From NCBI GenBank assembly GCA_009733575.1, contig ML769636.1, forward strand, positions 12,723 to 76,722: 64,000 bases of DNA, read 5' to 3'. Positions 9,419 to 20,925 of this stretch are shown in pieces. The DNA comes from Gymnopus androsaceus JB14 (taxonomy: Eukaryota; Basidiomycota; Agaricomycetes; Agaricales; Omphalotaceae). The notes under the pieces are model-generated. The model was not told where the DNA came from and made no database searches. It was given only the letters and a program-made list of their open reading frames with translations. Within the stretch, counting starts at the first letter, position 1. Every line of letters begins with the position of its first letter. A program made the translations under genes and the position numbers.

Positions 9419-12400
9419 ATGGACAATAAGAAACGACGTTTGGCCAATTCATGCGACTTTTGCAGGCGAGTTTCTCGTTTGCAGTGCTAGTTAATCCTTC
9501 GGAGTCTCACGACTACTATCTTTGTAGGAAGAAGAAAGGTAAATCCAAGATCGCGCCCCGGCCTCCGAAACTACTTACTGACTGACTGATGGCTCTAATG
9601 GTCGCCAGTGCGCTGTGAGTCAGTCGAATTCTCTCTTACTACCCATGCTTACCACTGCTAGACCAGGCGATAGCTCGACGAGACCTGGAAACACGTGTAC
9701 CAATTGTTTGAAGGCATGTTATCACTATATTATCTCGGGAGTTTGCCAATAGGTGCGGTCAAGGCGCTTGATTCCACAACCATTCCAAGGCGATTTTCCT
9801 GAGTCAACCTAGAGTCGGTTCATCTTTGACCGACACCAAGTGGCTCTGATTCACGCGTCGCTTCATTCCCAGATATCTATCAATTGTGGATATTGAGAAG
9901 ATGTGAAGCGGAAACGCGATGCACCTTGTTGAATCACCTCAGGAGGCACAGCGTTTCAACGTTTCAGAGGCTATTCGCTTGATTTGGGAGCGACTTTTGG
10001 ATCGACTCGTGAATCGAGCGCTTTCACCGCACCTAATGCAAAAATTACTAACATCCGTATACAGGAGTCCATCGAATGTACTCATACCGTCCAGAAAAAG
10101 GTTTAAATACACAGTCCGCTTCGAGTTCTATATTGACTTTCCGATTTCCCAGAAACGAGGGCCTCGAAGAGGGTAAATCTTCTTGAAGCCATACGCCACA
10201 CGGTCGAACCTAACCCACAGTACAGGACAGCATCCGGAATGGGCTCCTCTTCCCTTAGATCCATTATCAACGATGTTATAGCGGAACCAAATACATACTC
10301 CGTGCCAGAGGATCCAAATGCTGTTCGCAAAATCATTCTTGATTTAGCACATTATACCCGTTCGCTGGAAAGGCAAGTGTCTCGGTGGCGACAAGCTGCT
10401 ACGCAGCTTGAGTTATCCACGATCACCATGGAAAGTGACGCTTCTTCCGATGGGGAAGATTCAGACTCTGATTCGTCCAGAGCTGATACCGTGGAAGTGG
10501 GCCTCACTGGTACTTTAAGGGACCTCACGCTCAGAAACGATGATTCAAACAACACGTACCAGAGACATTTTGGAAAATCCAGCAACATGATGATGATGAA
10601 GACAGCAGTAATGATTAAGGAGGAGATACTGGGTGAACGACTAAATGCTGATAGTGCGAGTCGGAGGATGGAGTTCTGGACTTCACATCCTGTCAGTTTC
10701 TCATTCCTTCTCTATTATGATGTTACTCAATATCTGCGATAGTGGGAACGTGTACCGAAGCACCTGCATAGACCTCTAACGTTTCCCGAGGATGATCTGC
10801 TCCGAAGGTTTGTAACTTCAGTCGATGCTAATGCGAAGAAATTTACATGGAATCATATAGCCTCTGTGATCTATATTTTATTCATGTTCACCCTTATATC
10901 CCGCTAATGTATCAAGTTCAATTCGAGAAGGCGATATCGGATGGCTTGCATCTCCAGGACCGCAAGTTTGGATTAGTTGTCCTGGGTGTGTGTGCTGTTG
11001 CGTCTAAATTCTCCGACGATCCCCGCAATCTTGTCGATGGCACAAGCAATGAACATTCATTGGGATGGAGATGGTACGAGCAAACATCGTTCCTACGAGG
11101 TTCTTTCCTAGAGCCCCCTTCTTTATATGACTTGCAGTGTTGCTGTGTAAGTTCCAACTCGCTTTCATTCAGGTATTAAGTTTGATCTTTTTGTCTAGCT
11201 CTCGGCACTGTATCTCATGGGGACATCCGTCTCAGATTCAATGTGGGTAATTGTGGGGCTTGGTATACGCCTTGCACAAGACATGGGATTGCATAGGAAA
11301 AAGAAACGAAGGCCTGGTCTAGAGCGCCCGTCGGCTAAAAGAACGGTGCAAAGTGAGCTCTGCACACGCGTATTTTGGGTACTTTTGAATTTTGGTGAGA
11401 TTCCTTTTAGTTCGTTTTAATGTTCTAACGTCTATTCCTCCACCCAGATATAATTCTAAGCATTGCTTTCGGTCGTCCTAGAGCCACCACGAGTGACGAG
11501 TAAGCCAAATTTCTTGTATACTTTCTGATAATTGCTTATGCTTTCGTGCTTTTTTGCACTGCAGCTTTGACCTAGAGTTGCCCATCGAATGCGACGAAAT
11601 TTACTGGGAGACCGAGGATCCAGAGAAGGCTTTTGTACAACCTCCCGGTGTCCCTTCCAGACTATCCTTTTTTATATTTCATTGCAAGCTTTTGGAGATT
11701 GCCGGGTTTGCGCAACGTGCGCTTGTGAGTTCTTCCAAGCCGTCGCTGATGTTTTATTGGAATTAACTGTGTGGTTCACAAATCAGTTTTCTGTCAACAG
11801 ATCCAAGTTTTGGAAGAAGATAGGTAATGAAACTTCAAATTGGGAACAGAAAGCAGTAATAGAACTCGATTCTGCTCTTAACGAGTGGTTTTCATCTGTC
11901 CCTGAGCACTGTGAGTACTTAGCTCTCATACTGCCCGCGTTGGTAACCAGTAAGCGCATCAGTGAAGTGGGACCCGAACGGGGAAAACAATCTTTTCTTC
12001 CGCCAATCTTCAATCCTGCAAACTGTCTTCTACTGGGCACAGCTGCAAGTGCATGGTCTGTTCGTCCATGCACGACCAGGCCAAAGCAACTCCATACTTC
12101 GCCAGCCTAGCAACTCCCCCTCCCTTGTGATTTGTTGCAATGCGGCCAGGTGCTGCATCAGAATTCTCGACATTCAGCACCGGCTTCATATGCAGCATCA
12201 CATCATGTTCTTAGTGAGTCTTCTCTACGCCCTACAAGCTTCTCATTAATGGTCTGAGTCACTTACGCTTAGGCTCCGGTGTTCTCCTGTGCGATTATCC
12301 TCTACCTACAAACTGCACGACGAAGGCAATTCACGGACGTGAGTAAGGACCTGCAGGATGTATACCGTTGCCTACAGATCATTTCATTCTATGACAAAAG

Positions 12401-13103
12401 GTGTGCTCATTTAAGAAGCATTTTTCGAGCTGAAGCTGAACACACTGAATACGCATATAGATTTCAGTCTGCAGGTCGACTGTAGTGAGTTACCAGTCTT
12501 CGCTTCTTTTATACTGGATATTAGTGTGCTGAAACACGTTCCATTTCCAGCGACGTTCTCAGTTCGATCCTCTCTTTAGGTGATTATCAGCGCTTTCAAC
12601 ACAGCAAAAATGGCCAGGGCCTGTTCAATGCGACACCCGAATCACAACAGCATGAACATTCTGGCTCAGGTGAAACTGCGCCAACATACACGGACGGGGT
12701 TGACTCTTCTGGTTTCGACCCCAGTGTCAGCAATTTAGATAGTAGCGGTAATACACCGTTCTTCGTTTGATTCAACTTCGTCTCACGGTCTAGCTGACTT
12801 GGACTCTAATGGCGCTACCCTTGCAGTGGCTTCCGACGAGCCTACACCATCTACCGTCAATCCGAATAGTGGTCTTCATTCGGACTTGGAGCTATTCAAC
12901 TTGGCGAACTTGATTAGTGAGTGCTGGCGCATTCAGTTTTTTGATGTTTGGCTGGAATGCCTTTTTGCATAGATCCTGAGTACTGGCCAATGGGGTCAGC
13001 GCCCTCTGGTTTGGCGTCGGAGCCAGCAGACGATTGGCCGTCTTTCATGGCGCTTGTAGACGAGGTGTTGCATTCCGTGGGGAACGATATAGAAATGCAA
13101 TGA
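9419..13103 (+). CDS. Zn2Cys6 transcription factor with fungal MHR domain, copy 1
   Basis: About 18 small exons. The zinc cluster is assembled from five exons (9419-9465, 9528-9538, 9609-9614, 9667-9713, 10065-10100) to give CDFCRKKKVRCD...CTNCLKESIEC, a full CX2CX6C...CX2CX6C motif. A linker and an acidic Ser/Asp stretch follow (10226-10691), then the fungal-specific factor MHR: HPYIPLMYQ, GLGIRLAQDMGLHRK, FGRPRATTSDDFDLELP and a later helical region. Exons 8-17 join in frame. Near 12760 an extra T relative to copy 2 shifts the frame, giving a stop at 12770 and loss of about 100 C-terminal residues (NLINPEYWPMGSAP... ending MQ at 13103). Intron 4 is enlarged by a MITE. It is likely a nuclear DNA-binding regulator; its targets are unknown, though the shared promoter block hints at autoregulation. 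Confidence 0.8.
9750..10035. mobile_element. MITE (TA target site) in intron 4 of transcription factor copy 1
   Basis: A ~282-bp insert is present in copy 1 but absent from the equivalent 50-60-nt introns of copies 2 and 3. It is flanked by TA on both sides and has imperfect terminal inverted repeats of about 23 bp (GGTGCGGTCAAGGCGCTTGA at the left, the complement of TCAC-CGCACC at the right; roughly 80 percent match). It encodes no transposase. TA target and short inverted ends fit a Tc1/mariner-type non-autonomous element. The host intron's donor, branch region (ttactaac) and acceptor are preserved. Confidence 0.75.
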
Positions 13104-13314
13104 GCCGTGTAGAGTGCTATAGTTACACTAATAAACCTAATACAACGTGTATTAAGATGTGAACAGGTTACCTGCTCCTCCTTCGGTATTAGCTCTACAG
13201 TACTAGAGAAAAACTGGATACGTTATTTATAGTTTCAAGCCAGATATCCGTCGAACCCTATGACACCAATACTAGGCCTTTCAAGCCATGAGCACCCGAA
13301 GACATAATTCAACT

Positions 13315-13405
13315 AACACACTACCGAAAGTGACACGCTGCCCTCAACGATAACCGTGACTGTATCTTCACAGATCTTCACTGTGTGCCATTTTCGATAC
13401 ACCAT
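13315..13405 (-). pseudogene. Relic of ORT1 exon 1 carried by the tandem duplication
   Basis: This segment resembles 9141-9238 (ORT1 exon 1 and its donor): shared blocks include accgaaag, acgctgccctca and attttcgat-caccat. It lies upstream of transcription factor copy 2 exactly where ORT1 exon 1 lies upstream of copy 1. It no longer has an open frame. It shows that the duplicated unit started inside the ORT1 gene. Confidence 0.7.
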
Positions 13406-13435
13406 GGAGGTCAAAGGTCAATTCATTGGCTTGTG

Positions 13436-13592
13436 AACGGTGCCGGGAAAACGCGTATATTCGTAGATGTTCGATGGATATGCTTGTATCTTGTAAGTTG
13501 TGAATAGATGCCGGAAACGCGTCAGTCGATGGCGAAAACAAAAAGTGCCGGCCGAAAATAGGCGTTTTACTTCTTCTCCTCGGACTACGATT
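13436..13592 (+). promoter_or_regulatory. Promoter of transcription factor copy 2 with two ACGCGT boxes
   Basis: Two gtgccgg/atgccgg...acgcgt repeats (ACGCGT at 13451-13456 and 13517-13522) precede the conserved block gtgccggccgaaaa (13544-13562) and the pyrimidine-rich ttcttctcctcgg segment just before the start codon. The last two elements are conserved in all three copies. Confidence 0.5.
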
Positions 13593-16500
13593 ATGGACAA
13601 TAAGAAACGACGTTTGGCTAATTCATGCGACTTTTGCAGGCAAGTTTCTCGTTTTGTAGGCTAGTTAATCTTTCAGTGTCTCATGACTACTATTTTTGTA
13701 GGAAGAAGAAAGGTAAATCCCAGATCGCTGCAACTTCATTGATTTGCTGATCGCACTAATGGTCGCAAGTGCGCTGTGAGTCTGGCGAATCCTCTCTTAC
13801 AACCCCTACTTATCAGACCAGGCGATAGCGCAATGAGACCTGGAAACACTTGTACCAACTGTTTGAAGGCATGTATCTGCCGTGACCATCCACTGTAATT
13901 ACTAACATTCGTGTGCAGGAATCCGTCGAATGCACTCATACTGTCCAGAAAAAGGTCTAAATACATACATGCAGTCTGCTTCATTTCCACCTCTTTATTC
14001 ACTTTTCGATTTCCCAGAAACGTAGGCCTCGATCAGGGTAAATCTCCTTGCAATTACATGCGAAAGGCCAAGCTAAGTCACGATACAGGCCAACATTGGT
14101 GATAGGCTCCTCTTCCCTTAGATCCATTATCAATGATATTATAGCGGAACCAGATACATACGCCGTGCCAGAGGATCCAGATGCTGTTCGGAAAATTCTT
14201 CTTGATTTCGCACATTACACCCATTCGCTGGAGAGGCAAGTGTCTCGGTGGCGGCAAGCTGCTACGCAGCTTGAGGTATCCACGATAACCTTGGAAAGCG
14301 ACGCTTCTTCCAATGGGGAAGAATCAGACTCTGATGCGTCCAGAGCTGATACCGTAGAACTGGACCTCACTGATACTTTGAGGGACCTCACCCTCAGAAA
14401 CGATGGTTTAGACAACAAGTATCAGAGACATCTTGGCAAATCTAGCAATTTCATGATGATGAAGACAGCAGTACTGATTAAAGAAGAGATGCTAGGTGAA
14501 CGACTCCATATCCGTCCTGGTAATACAACTCGGAGGATGGAGTTCTGGACTTTACACCCTGTCAGTTTTCTTATTCCTTCTTTAGTATTCCGGTGTTCCT
14601 AAATGTGTGTATGTAATAGTGGGAACGTGTACCCAAGCACCTGCAAAGACCTCTAACGTTTCCCGAGGATGATCTGCTCCAAAGGTCTGTATTTCCAGTG
14701 TGGATGTCAATGCAATAAAAATTTACATGGAATCATATAGTCTCTGTGATCTATATTTTATCCATATTCACCCTTATATCCCGCTAATGTATCAGACTCA
14801 ATTCGAGAGGGCAATATCGGATGGCTTGCATCTCCAGGACCGCAAGTTTGGATTAGTTGTCCTGGGTGTGTGTGCTGTTGCATCCAAATTCTCCGACGAT
14901 CCCCGTAACCTTGTCAATGGCACAAGCAATGAACATTCATTGGGATGGCGATGGTACGAGCAAACATCGTTCTTACAAGGCTCTTTCCTAGAGCCCCCTT
15001 CTTTATATGACTTACAGTCTTGCTGTGTAAGGTTCAACCCGCGTTCATTCAAGTATCATGTTTAATCTTCTGTCTAGCTCTCAGCACTGTATCTCATGGG
15101 ACATCCCTCTCAGATTCAATGTGGGTAATTGTAGGGCTTGGAATACGCCTTGCAGCAAGATATGGGATTGCATCGGAAAAAGAAACGAAGGCCTGGTTTA
15201 GAGCGCTCATCAGCTAAAAGAACAGTGCAAAGTGAACTCTGCACACGCGTATTTTGGGTACTTTTGAATTTTGGTGAGCTCTCTCCTGGTTCATTTAATG
15301 TTCTAATGTCTTCTCTTCCACACCCAGATATAACTCTTAAGCCTTGCTTTCGGTCGTCCCAGAGCCACCACGAGTGACGAGTAAGCCAAAGTTTTTGTAT
15401 ATTCCTGATAGATTGCTTATTCTTTCGTGCTTTTTTGCAGCTGCAGCTTTGACCTAGAGTTTCCCATCGAATGCGACGAAATTTACTGGGAGACGAGGAT
15501 CCAGAGAAGGCTTTTGTACAACCTCCCGGTGTCCTTCCAGACTATCCTTTTTTATATTTCATTGCAAGCTTTTGGAGATTGCCGGTTTACACAACGTGCG
15601 CTTGTGAGTTCTTCCAAGCTGCCGCTGGGCTATTTTCAGGAATTAATTGTGTTTCAAAAACTAGTTTTCCGTCAACAGTATCCGAAGTTTTGGAAGAAGA
15701 TAGGCAACGTAACTTCAAATTGGGAACAGAAAGCAGTAATAGAGCTCGATTCTGCTCTTAACGAGTGGTTTTCATCTGTCCCTGAGCACTGTAAGTATAC
15801 TTGGCTTCATATTACTCGCGTTTGTAACTAGTAAGCGCATCAGTGAAGTGGGACCCGAACAGGGAAAACAATCTTTTCTTCCGCCAATCTTCAATCCTGC
15901 ACACTGTCTTTTACTGGGCACGGCTGCAGGTGCATGGTCTGTTCGTCCATGCACGACCAGGCCAAAGTAACCACATACTTCGACAGCCTAGCAACTCCCC
16001 CTCTCTTGCGATTTGTTGCAATGCGGCCAGGTGCTGCATCAGAATTCTCGATATTCAGCACCGGCTTCATATGCAGCATCACATCATGTTCTTAGTGAGT
16101 CTTCTCTACGCACTACAAGCTTCTCATCAATCTTCTGAATCACATATGCTTAGTCTCCGGCGTTCTCCTGTGCGATTATCCTCTACCTCCAAGCTACACG
16201 ACGAAGGCAATTCACGGACGTGAGCAAAGACCTGCAGGATGTATACCGTTGCCTGCAGATTATCTCATTTTATGATAAAAGGTGTGCCCATTTAAGAACT
16301 GATATTTTCGAGCTCTGGAGCTGAACACGCTGAACACGGGCGTAGATATCAGGCTGCAGGTCGAATAAAGTAAGTTACCAGCCTTCGCTTCGTTTATGCT
16401 GGATATTAGTGTGCTAAAACAGGCTCCATTTCCAGCGACGTCCTCAGTTCGATCGTCTCTTTAGGTGATTATCAACGCTTTCAACACAGCAATGGCAGTC

Positions 16501-16983
16501 CGTTCGATGCGACACCCGAATCACAGCAACATGAACATTCTGGCTCAGATGAAACTGCGCCAACATACGCGGACGGCGTTGACTATTCTGGTTTCGACCC
16601 CAGTGTCAGCAATTTAGATAGTAGCAATAATACACCGTTCTCGTTTGATTCAACTTCGTCTTACGGTCCAGCTGACTTGGGCTCTAATGGCGCTACCCTT
16701 CGCAGTGGATTCCGACGAGCCTACACCATCTACCGTCGATCCGAATAGTGGTCTTCATTCGGACTTGGAGCTATTCAACTTGGCGAACTTGATTAGTGAG
16801 TGCTGGCGCATTCAGTTTTTTGATGTTTGGCTGGAATGCCTTTTTGCATAGATCCTGAGTACTGGCCAATGGGGTCAGCGCCCTCTGGTTTGGCGTCGGA
16901 GCCAGCAGACGATTGGCCGTCTTTCATGGCGCTTGTAGACGAGGTGTTGCATTCCGTGGGGAACGATGTAGAGATGCAATGAG
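13593..16983 (+). pseudogene. Zn2Cys6/MHR transcription factor, copy 2 (frameshifted)
   Basis: Same exon order as copy 1 and about 85-90 percent similar. The zinc-cluster exons, linker and first MHR exons are intact. Relative to copy 1, single-base indels break the frame at about 15098 (missing G), 15152 (extra base), 15335 (extra T), 15494 (missing C) and 15532 (missing C). The 3' end is well preserved and keeps the C-terminal frame that copy 1 has lost (FSFDSTSSYGPADLGSNGA), ending at 16983. The final ~260 bp are nearly identical to copy 1, suggesting recent conversion. As read it could make only the DNA-binding domain plus part of the MHR. Confidence 0.75.
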
Positions 16984-17204
16984 CCGATACTGTAGACTGC
17001 TAAATCGCCATATCATTACACTAATAAACCGGCGCATAATAATTACATGGTATTAAGAGTCGTGACGTTTGGTGAGGCTACCCGTAATACCATGCCAGCT
17101 ATTTGATTCATAGGCTACCTACGCTATTCCTCCTAGCTCCTCCTTCGGTATCAGCTCCGTGGTAGAAGAAATCAGACCTCGATGCTGTCAAGTGAATTCA
17201 TTGG

Positions 17205-17356
17205 CTTGTGAGAACGGTGCCGGGGAACGCGTAAGTCGGGGAGTGCAAACACAAAAGTGCCGGGAACGCGTAAGTCGATGGCGGCAAGATGGCGGAACTT
17301 GAACAAAAAGTGCCGGCCGAAAATTGACGATTTACTTCTTCTCCTCGGACTACGAT
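17205..17356 (+). promoter_or_regulatory. Promoter of transcription factor copy 3 with two ACGCGT boxes
   Basis: Contains two gtgccgggRaacgcgtaagtcg repeats (ACGCGT at 17227-17232 and 17266-17271) and the conserved gtgccggccgaaaa block (about 17310-17325), followed by ttcttctcctcggactacg immediately before the ATG at 17357. Confidence 0.5.
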
Positions 17357-20300
17357 ATGTTCAATAAGATACGGCGTTTGGCTAATTCATGCGACTTTTG
17401 CAGGCGAGTCTCTCGTTTGTAGTGCTAGTTCATGCTTCGGCTCGGTGTCTCACAACTACTATTTTTGTAGGAAGAAAAAAGGTAAATCCTAGATCGCGCC
17501 GAAACTGGGACTTGACTGACTGACTGATGGCTCTAATGGTCGCAAGTGCGCTGTAAGTCTGTCGAATCCTCTCTTACAGCACATACTCACTAGACCAGGT
17601 GATAGCGCAACAAGACCTGGAAAGTGTTCCAATTGTTTGAAGGCATGTTATTGGGGACCATGCCAATCCAAATGATTACTAACATCCGTATGCAGGAATC
17701 CATTGAATGTACTCATACCGTCCAGAAAAAGGTCTAAATGCACAGTCCGCTTCGAGTTCTTTACTAACTTTTCGATTTCCTAGAAGCGTGGACGTCGATC
17801 AGGGTAAGTCTCCTTGCAACCATATGCTCAAGTCCAACCTAAGCCACAGTTCAGAACAACATCCATTAGATCTATTATCAACGATGTTATAGCGGAACCA
17901 GATACATACTCCGTGCCAGAGGATCCAAATTCTGTTCGCAAAATCCTTCTTGATTTAGCACATTACATTCTTTCACTGGAGAGGCAAGTGTCTCGGTGGC
18001 GGCAAGCTGCTTCGAAGCTTGAGTTATCCACGATCACAATGGAAAGTGACGCTTCTTCCGACGGGGATGATTCAGAATCTGATTCGACCAGACCTGATAC
18101 CATGGAACTAGCTCTCACTAGAACTTTGAAGGACCTCACGCTCAAAAACGATGATCCAGACAACACGGTTGAGAGACATTTTAGCAAATCCAGCAACTTG
18201 ATGATGATGAAGACAGCAATACTGATCAGGGAAGAGACGCTGGATAGACCACTCCGTGGTGATGCGACTCGGAGGATGGAGTTCTGGACTTTACACCCTG
18301 TTAGTTTCTTATTACTTCTCTATTCCGGTGTTTCTCAATGTGTGCATGTAATAGTGGCAACGTGAAACGAAGCACCTGCAAAAACCTCTGACGTTTCCCG
18401 AGGATGATCTACTCCGAAGGTCTGTATCTTCATTGGATGCCAATGCAAGAGAAATTCATGTGGAACCATATAGTCTCTGCGATCTATATTTTAGTCATGT
18501 TCACCCTTATATCCCGCTAATGCATCAAGTTCAATTCGAGAGGGCAATATCAGATGGCTTGCATCTCCAGGACCGCAAGTTTGGATTAGTTGTCCTGTGT
18601 GTGTGTGCTGTTGCGTCTAGATTCTCCGACGATCCCCGCAACCTTGTCGATGGCACAAACAATGAACATTCATTGGGATGGCGATGGTACGAGCAAACAT
18701 CGTTCTTACGAGGCTCTTTCCTAGAGCCTCCTTCTTTGTATGACTTGCAGTGTTGCTGTGTAAGTTTCAACTCGCTTTCATTCACGTATCACGTTTGATC
18801 TCTCTGTGTAGCTCTCAGTACTGTATCTCATGGGAACATCCGTCTCAGATTCAGGGTGTGTAATTGTGGGGGTTGGAATACGTCTTGCACAAGACATGGG
18901 ACTGCATAGAAGAGAGAAACAAAGGGATGGTCTAGAGTACCCGTCGGCTGAAAGAACGGTGAAACAGTGAGCTTTGCACACGCGCATTTTGGGTACTTGT
19001 GCATTTTGGTAAGCTTTTTTCTAATTCATTTGAGGTTCTAATCTCTATTCCTCCACCCAGATATAATTCTAAGCCTTTCTTTCGGTCGTCCCAGAGCTAC
19101 CACGAGTGACGAGTAAGCCAAAGTTCCTGAATACCTCCTGATAAATTCCTTATTCTTTTTTTTCTTTCTTTGTTGCACTGCAGCTTTGACCTAGAGTTGC
19201 CCATCGAATGCGACGAAATTTACTGGGAGACCTGAGGATCCAGAGAAGGCTTTTGTACAACCTCCCGGTGTTCCTTCCAGACTATCCTTTTTTGTATTTC
19301 ATTGTAAGCTTTTGGAGATTGTCGGCTATACACAGCGTGCGCTTGTGAGTTCTTCCAAACTGTTGCTGGGATATTTTATTGGAATTAATTGTGTGGTTCA
19401 CGAACCAGTTTTCCGTCAACAGATCCAAGTTTTGGAAGAAAATAGGCAACGTGACTTCAAATTGGGAGCAGAAAGCAGTCATAGAGCTCGATTCTGCTCT
19501 TAACGAGTGGTTTTCATCTGTCCCTGATCATTGTAAGTATACTTAGCTCTCATACTGCCCGCGTTGGTAACCATTAAGCGCATCAGTGAAGTGGGACCCG
19601 AACGGGGAAAACAATCTTTTCTTCCGCCAATCTTCAATCCTGCACACTGTCTTCTATTGGGCACAGCTGCAAGTGCATGGTCTGTTTGTCCATGCAAGAC
19701 CAGGCCAAAGCAACTCCATACTTCGACAGCCTAGCACCTCCCCCTCTCTTGCGATTTGTTGCAATGCGGCCAGATGCTGTATCAGAATTCTCGACATTCA
19801 GCACCGGCTTCATATGCAGATTCCTCTCATTTTCTTGGTAAGTCGGTTCTACGCAACACAAGCTTCTCGTTAATACGCTGAATCCATTATGCTTAGGCTT
19901 CAGTGTTCTCCAGCGCAATTATCCTCTACCTACAAGCTGCACGACGAAAGCAATCCACGGACGTGAGTAAGGACTTGCAGGATGTATATCGTTGCCTGGA
20001 GATTATTTCGTTGTACGAAAAAAGGTGTGCCCATTCCGCATTTACTTTTCGAGCTCTGGAGCTGAATACGGGCATAGATATCAAGCGACAGGTCGATTGT
20101 AGTAAGTCGCCAGTCTACGCTCTTTTCGTGGATATTGTGCCAAATACGTGTTCCATTTCCAGTGACGTCCTCAGTTCAATCATCTCTTTAGGCGATCAAC
20201 ACTTTCAACACAGCAAGAATGGCCAGGGCCTCTTCAATTCGACACCCGAATCACACCAGCATGAACATTTCGGCTCAGGTGGAGCCGCGACAGTATACGC

Positions 20301-20730
20301 GGACCCTTACAGTTTATATGGCTTCTGGTTTCGGCCCTAGTGTCAGCAATTTAGATGGTAGCGGTAATATACCAGTTCTCGTCTGATTCAACTTCCTTTT
20401 ATGGTCAGGCCTGACATGGGCTCCAATCGCACTACCTTTGCAGTGGGTTCCGACGAGCCTACGATCATCCAACGTCGGTTCGAGCAGTAGTCTTCACCCC
20501 GGACTTGGATCTATTCCATTTCGCGAACTTGACTGGTGAGTGCCGGCATTCCGTATTTTTGATGTTTGGTTTGAATGATTTTTTTGGCATAGATCCTCAG
20601 TACTGGCCGATGGATTCAGCGCCTTCTGGTTTCAGCGTCGGACCCAGCATGAAGATTGGACATCTTTCATGGCGCATGTAGACGATGTGTTGCATTCTGT
20701 GGGAAGGATATACAAATGTAACGAGCCCAC
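17357..20730 (+). pseudogene. Zn2Cys6/MHR transcription factor, copy 3 (frameshifted)
   Basis: Third tandem copy, starting MFNKIRRLANSCDFC. Zinc-cluster exons, including both GC-donor introns and the 6-nt exon, are conserved. Disruptions relative to copy 1 include an extra base near 18964 that leads to a TGA, and an extra T at about 19232 giving TGG GAG ACC TGA in the FDLELP exon. The 3' end is diverged, and the last exon no longer reads like the NDIEMQ ending of copies 1 and 2. It is the most decayed of the three. The 3' flank (ctcctccttcggtatcag) recurs after each copy and marks the repeat unit. Confidence 0.75.
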
Positions 20731-20925
20731 AAGACTGCTGAATCCCCATATAATTACACTAATAAACCGGCACATAATAATTACATGGATACAAAGTCTA
20801 CTACGAGGTGAACGAGTTACCTACTCCTCCTTCGGTATCAGTTCCGCGGTAGAAGAAAAGCTGGATACAGTCTTTCATGGTGTCCTGACGGGTTAAGCCA
20901 GGAGCAACCCTCCTCCGACTTGACT

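Noticed and set aside
9466..9527. GT donor a few bases downstream as an alternative for the first zinc-cluster intron
   Set aside because: GTTTCT is a poor donor, and this choice needs a second acceptor shift (after gtaggaag). It also gives a CX6C cluster, so it is not excluded, but the GC donor has the better consensus in all copies.
9919..10176. Open frame across the intron 4 insertion
   Set aside because: It covers MITE, intron and exon in a frame that does not match the zinc-cluster protein.
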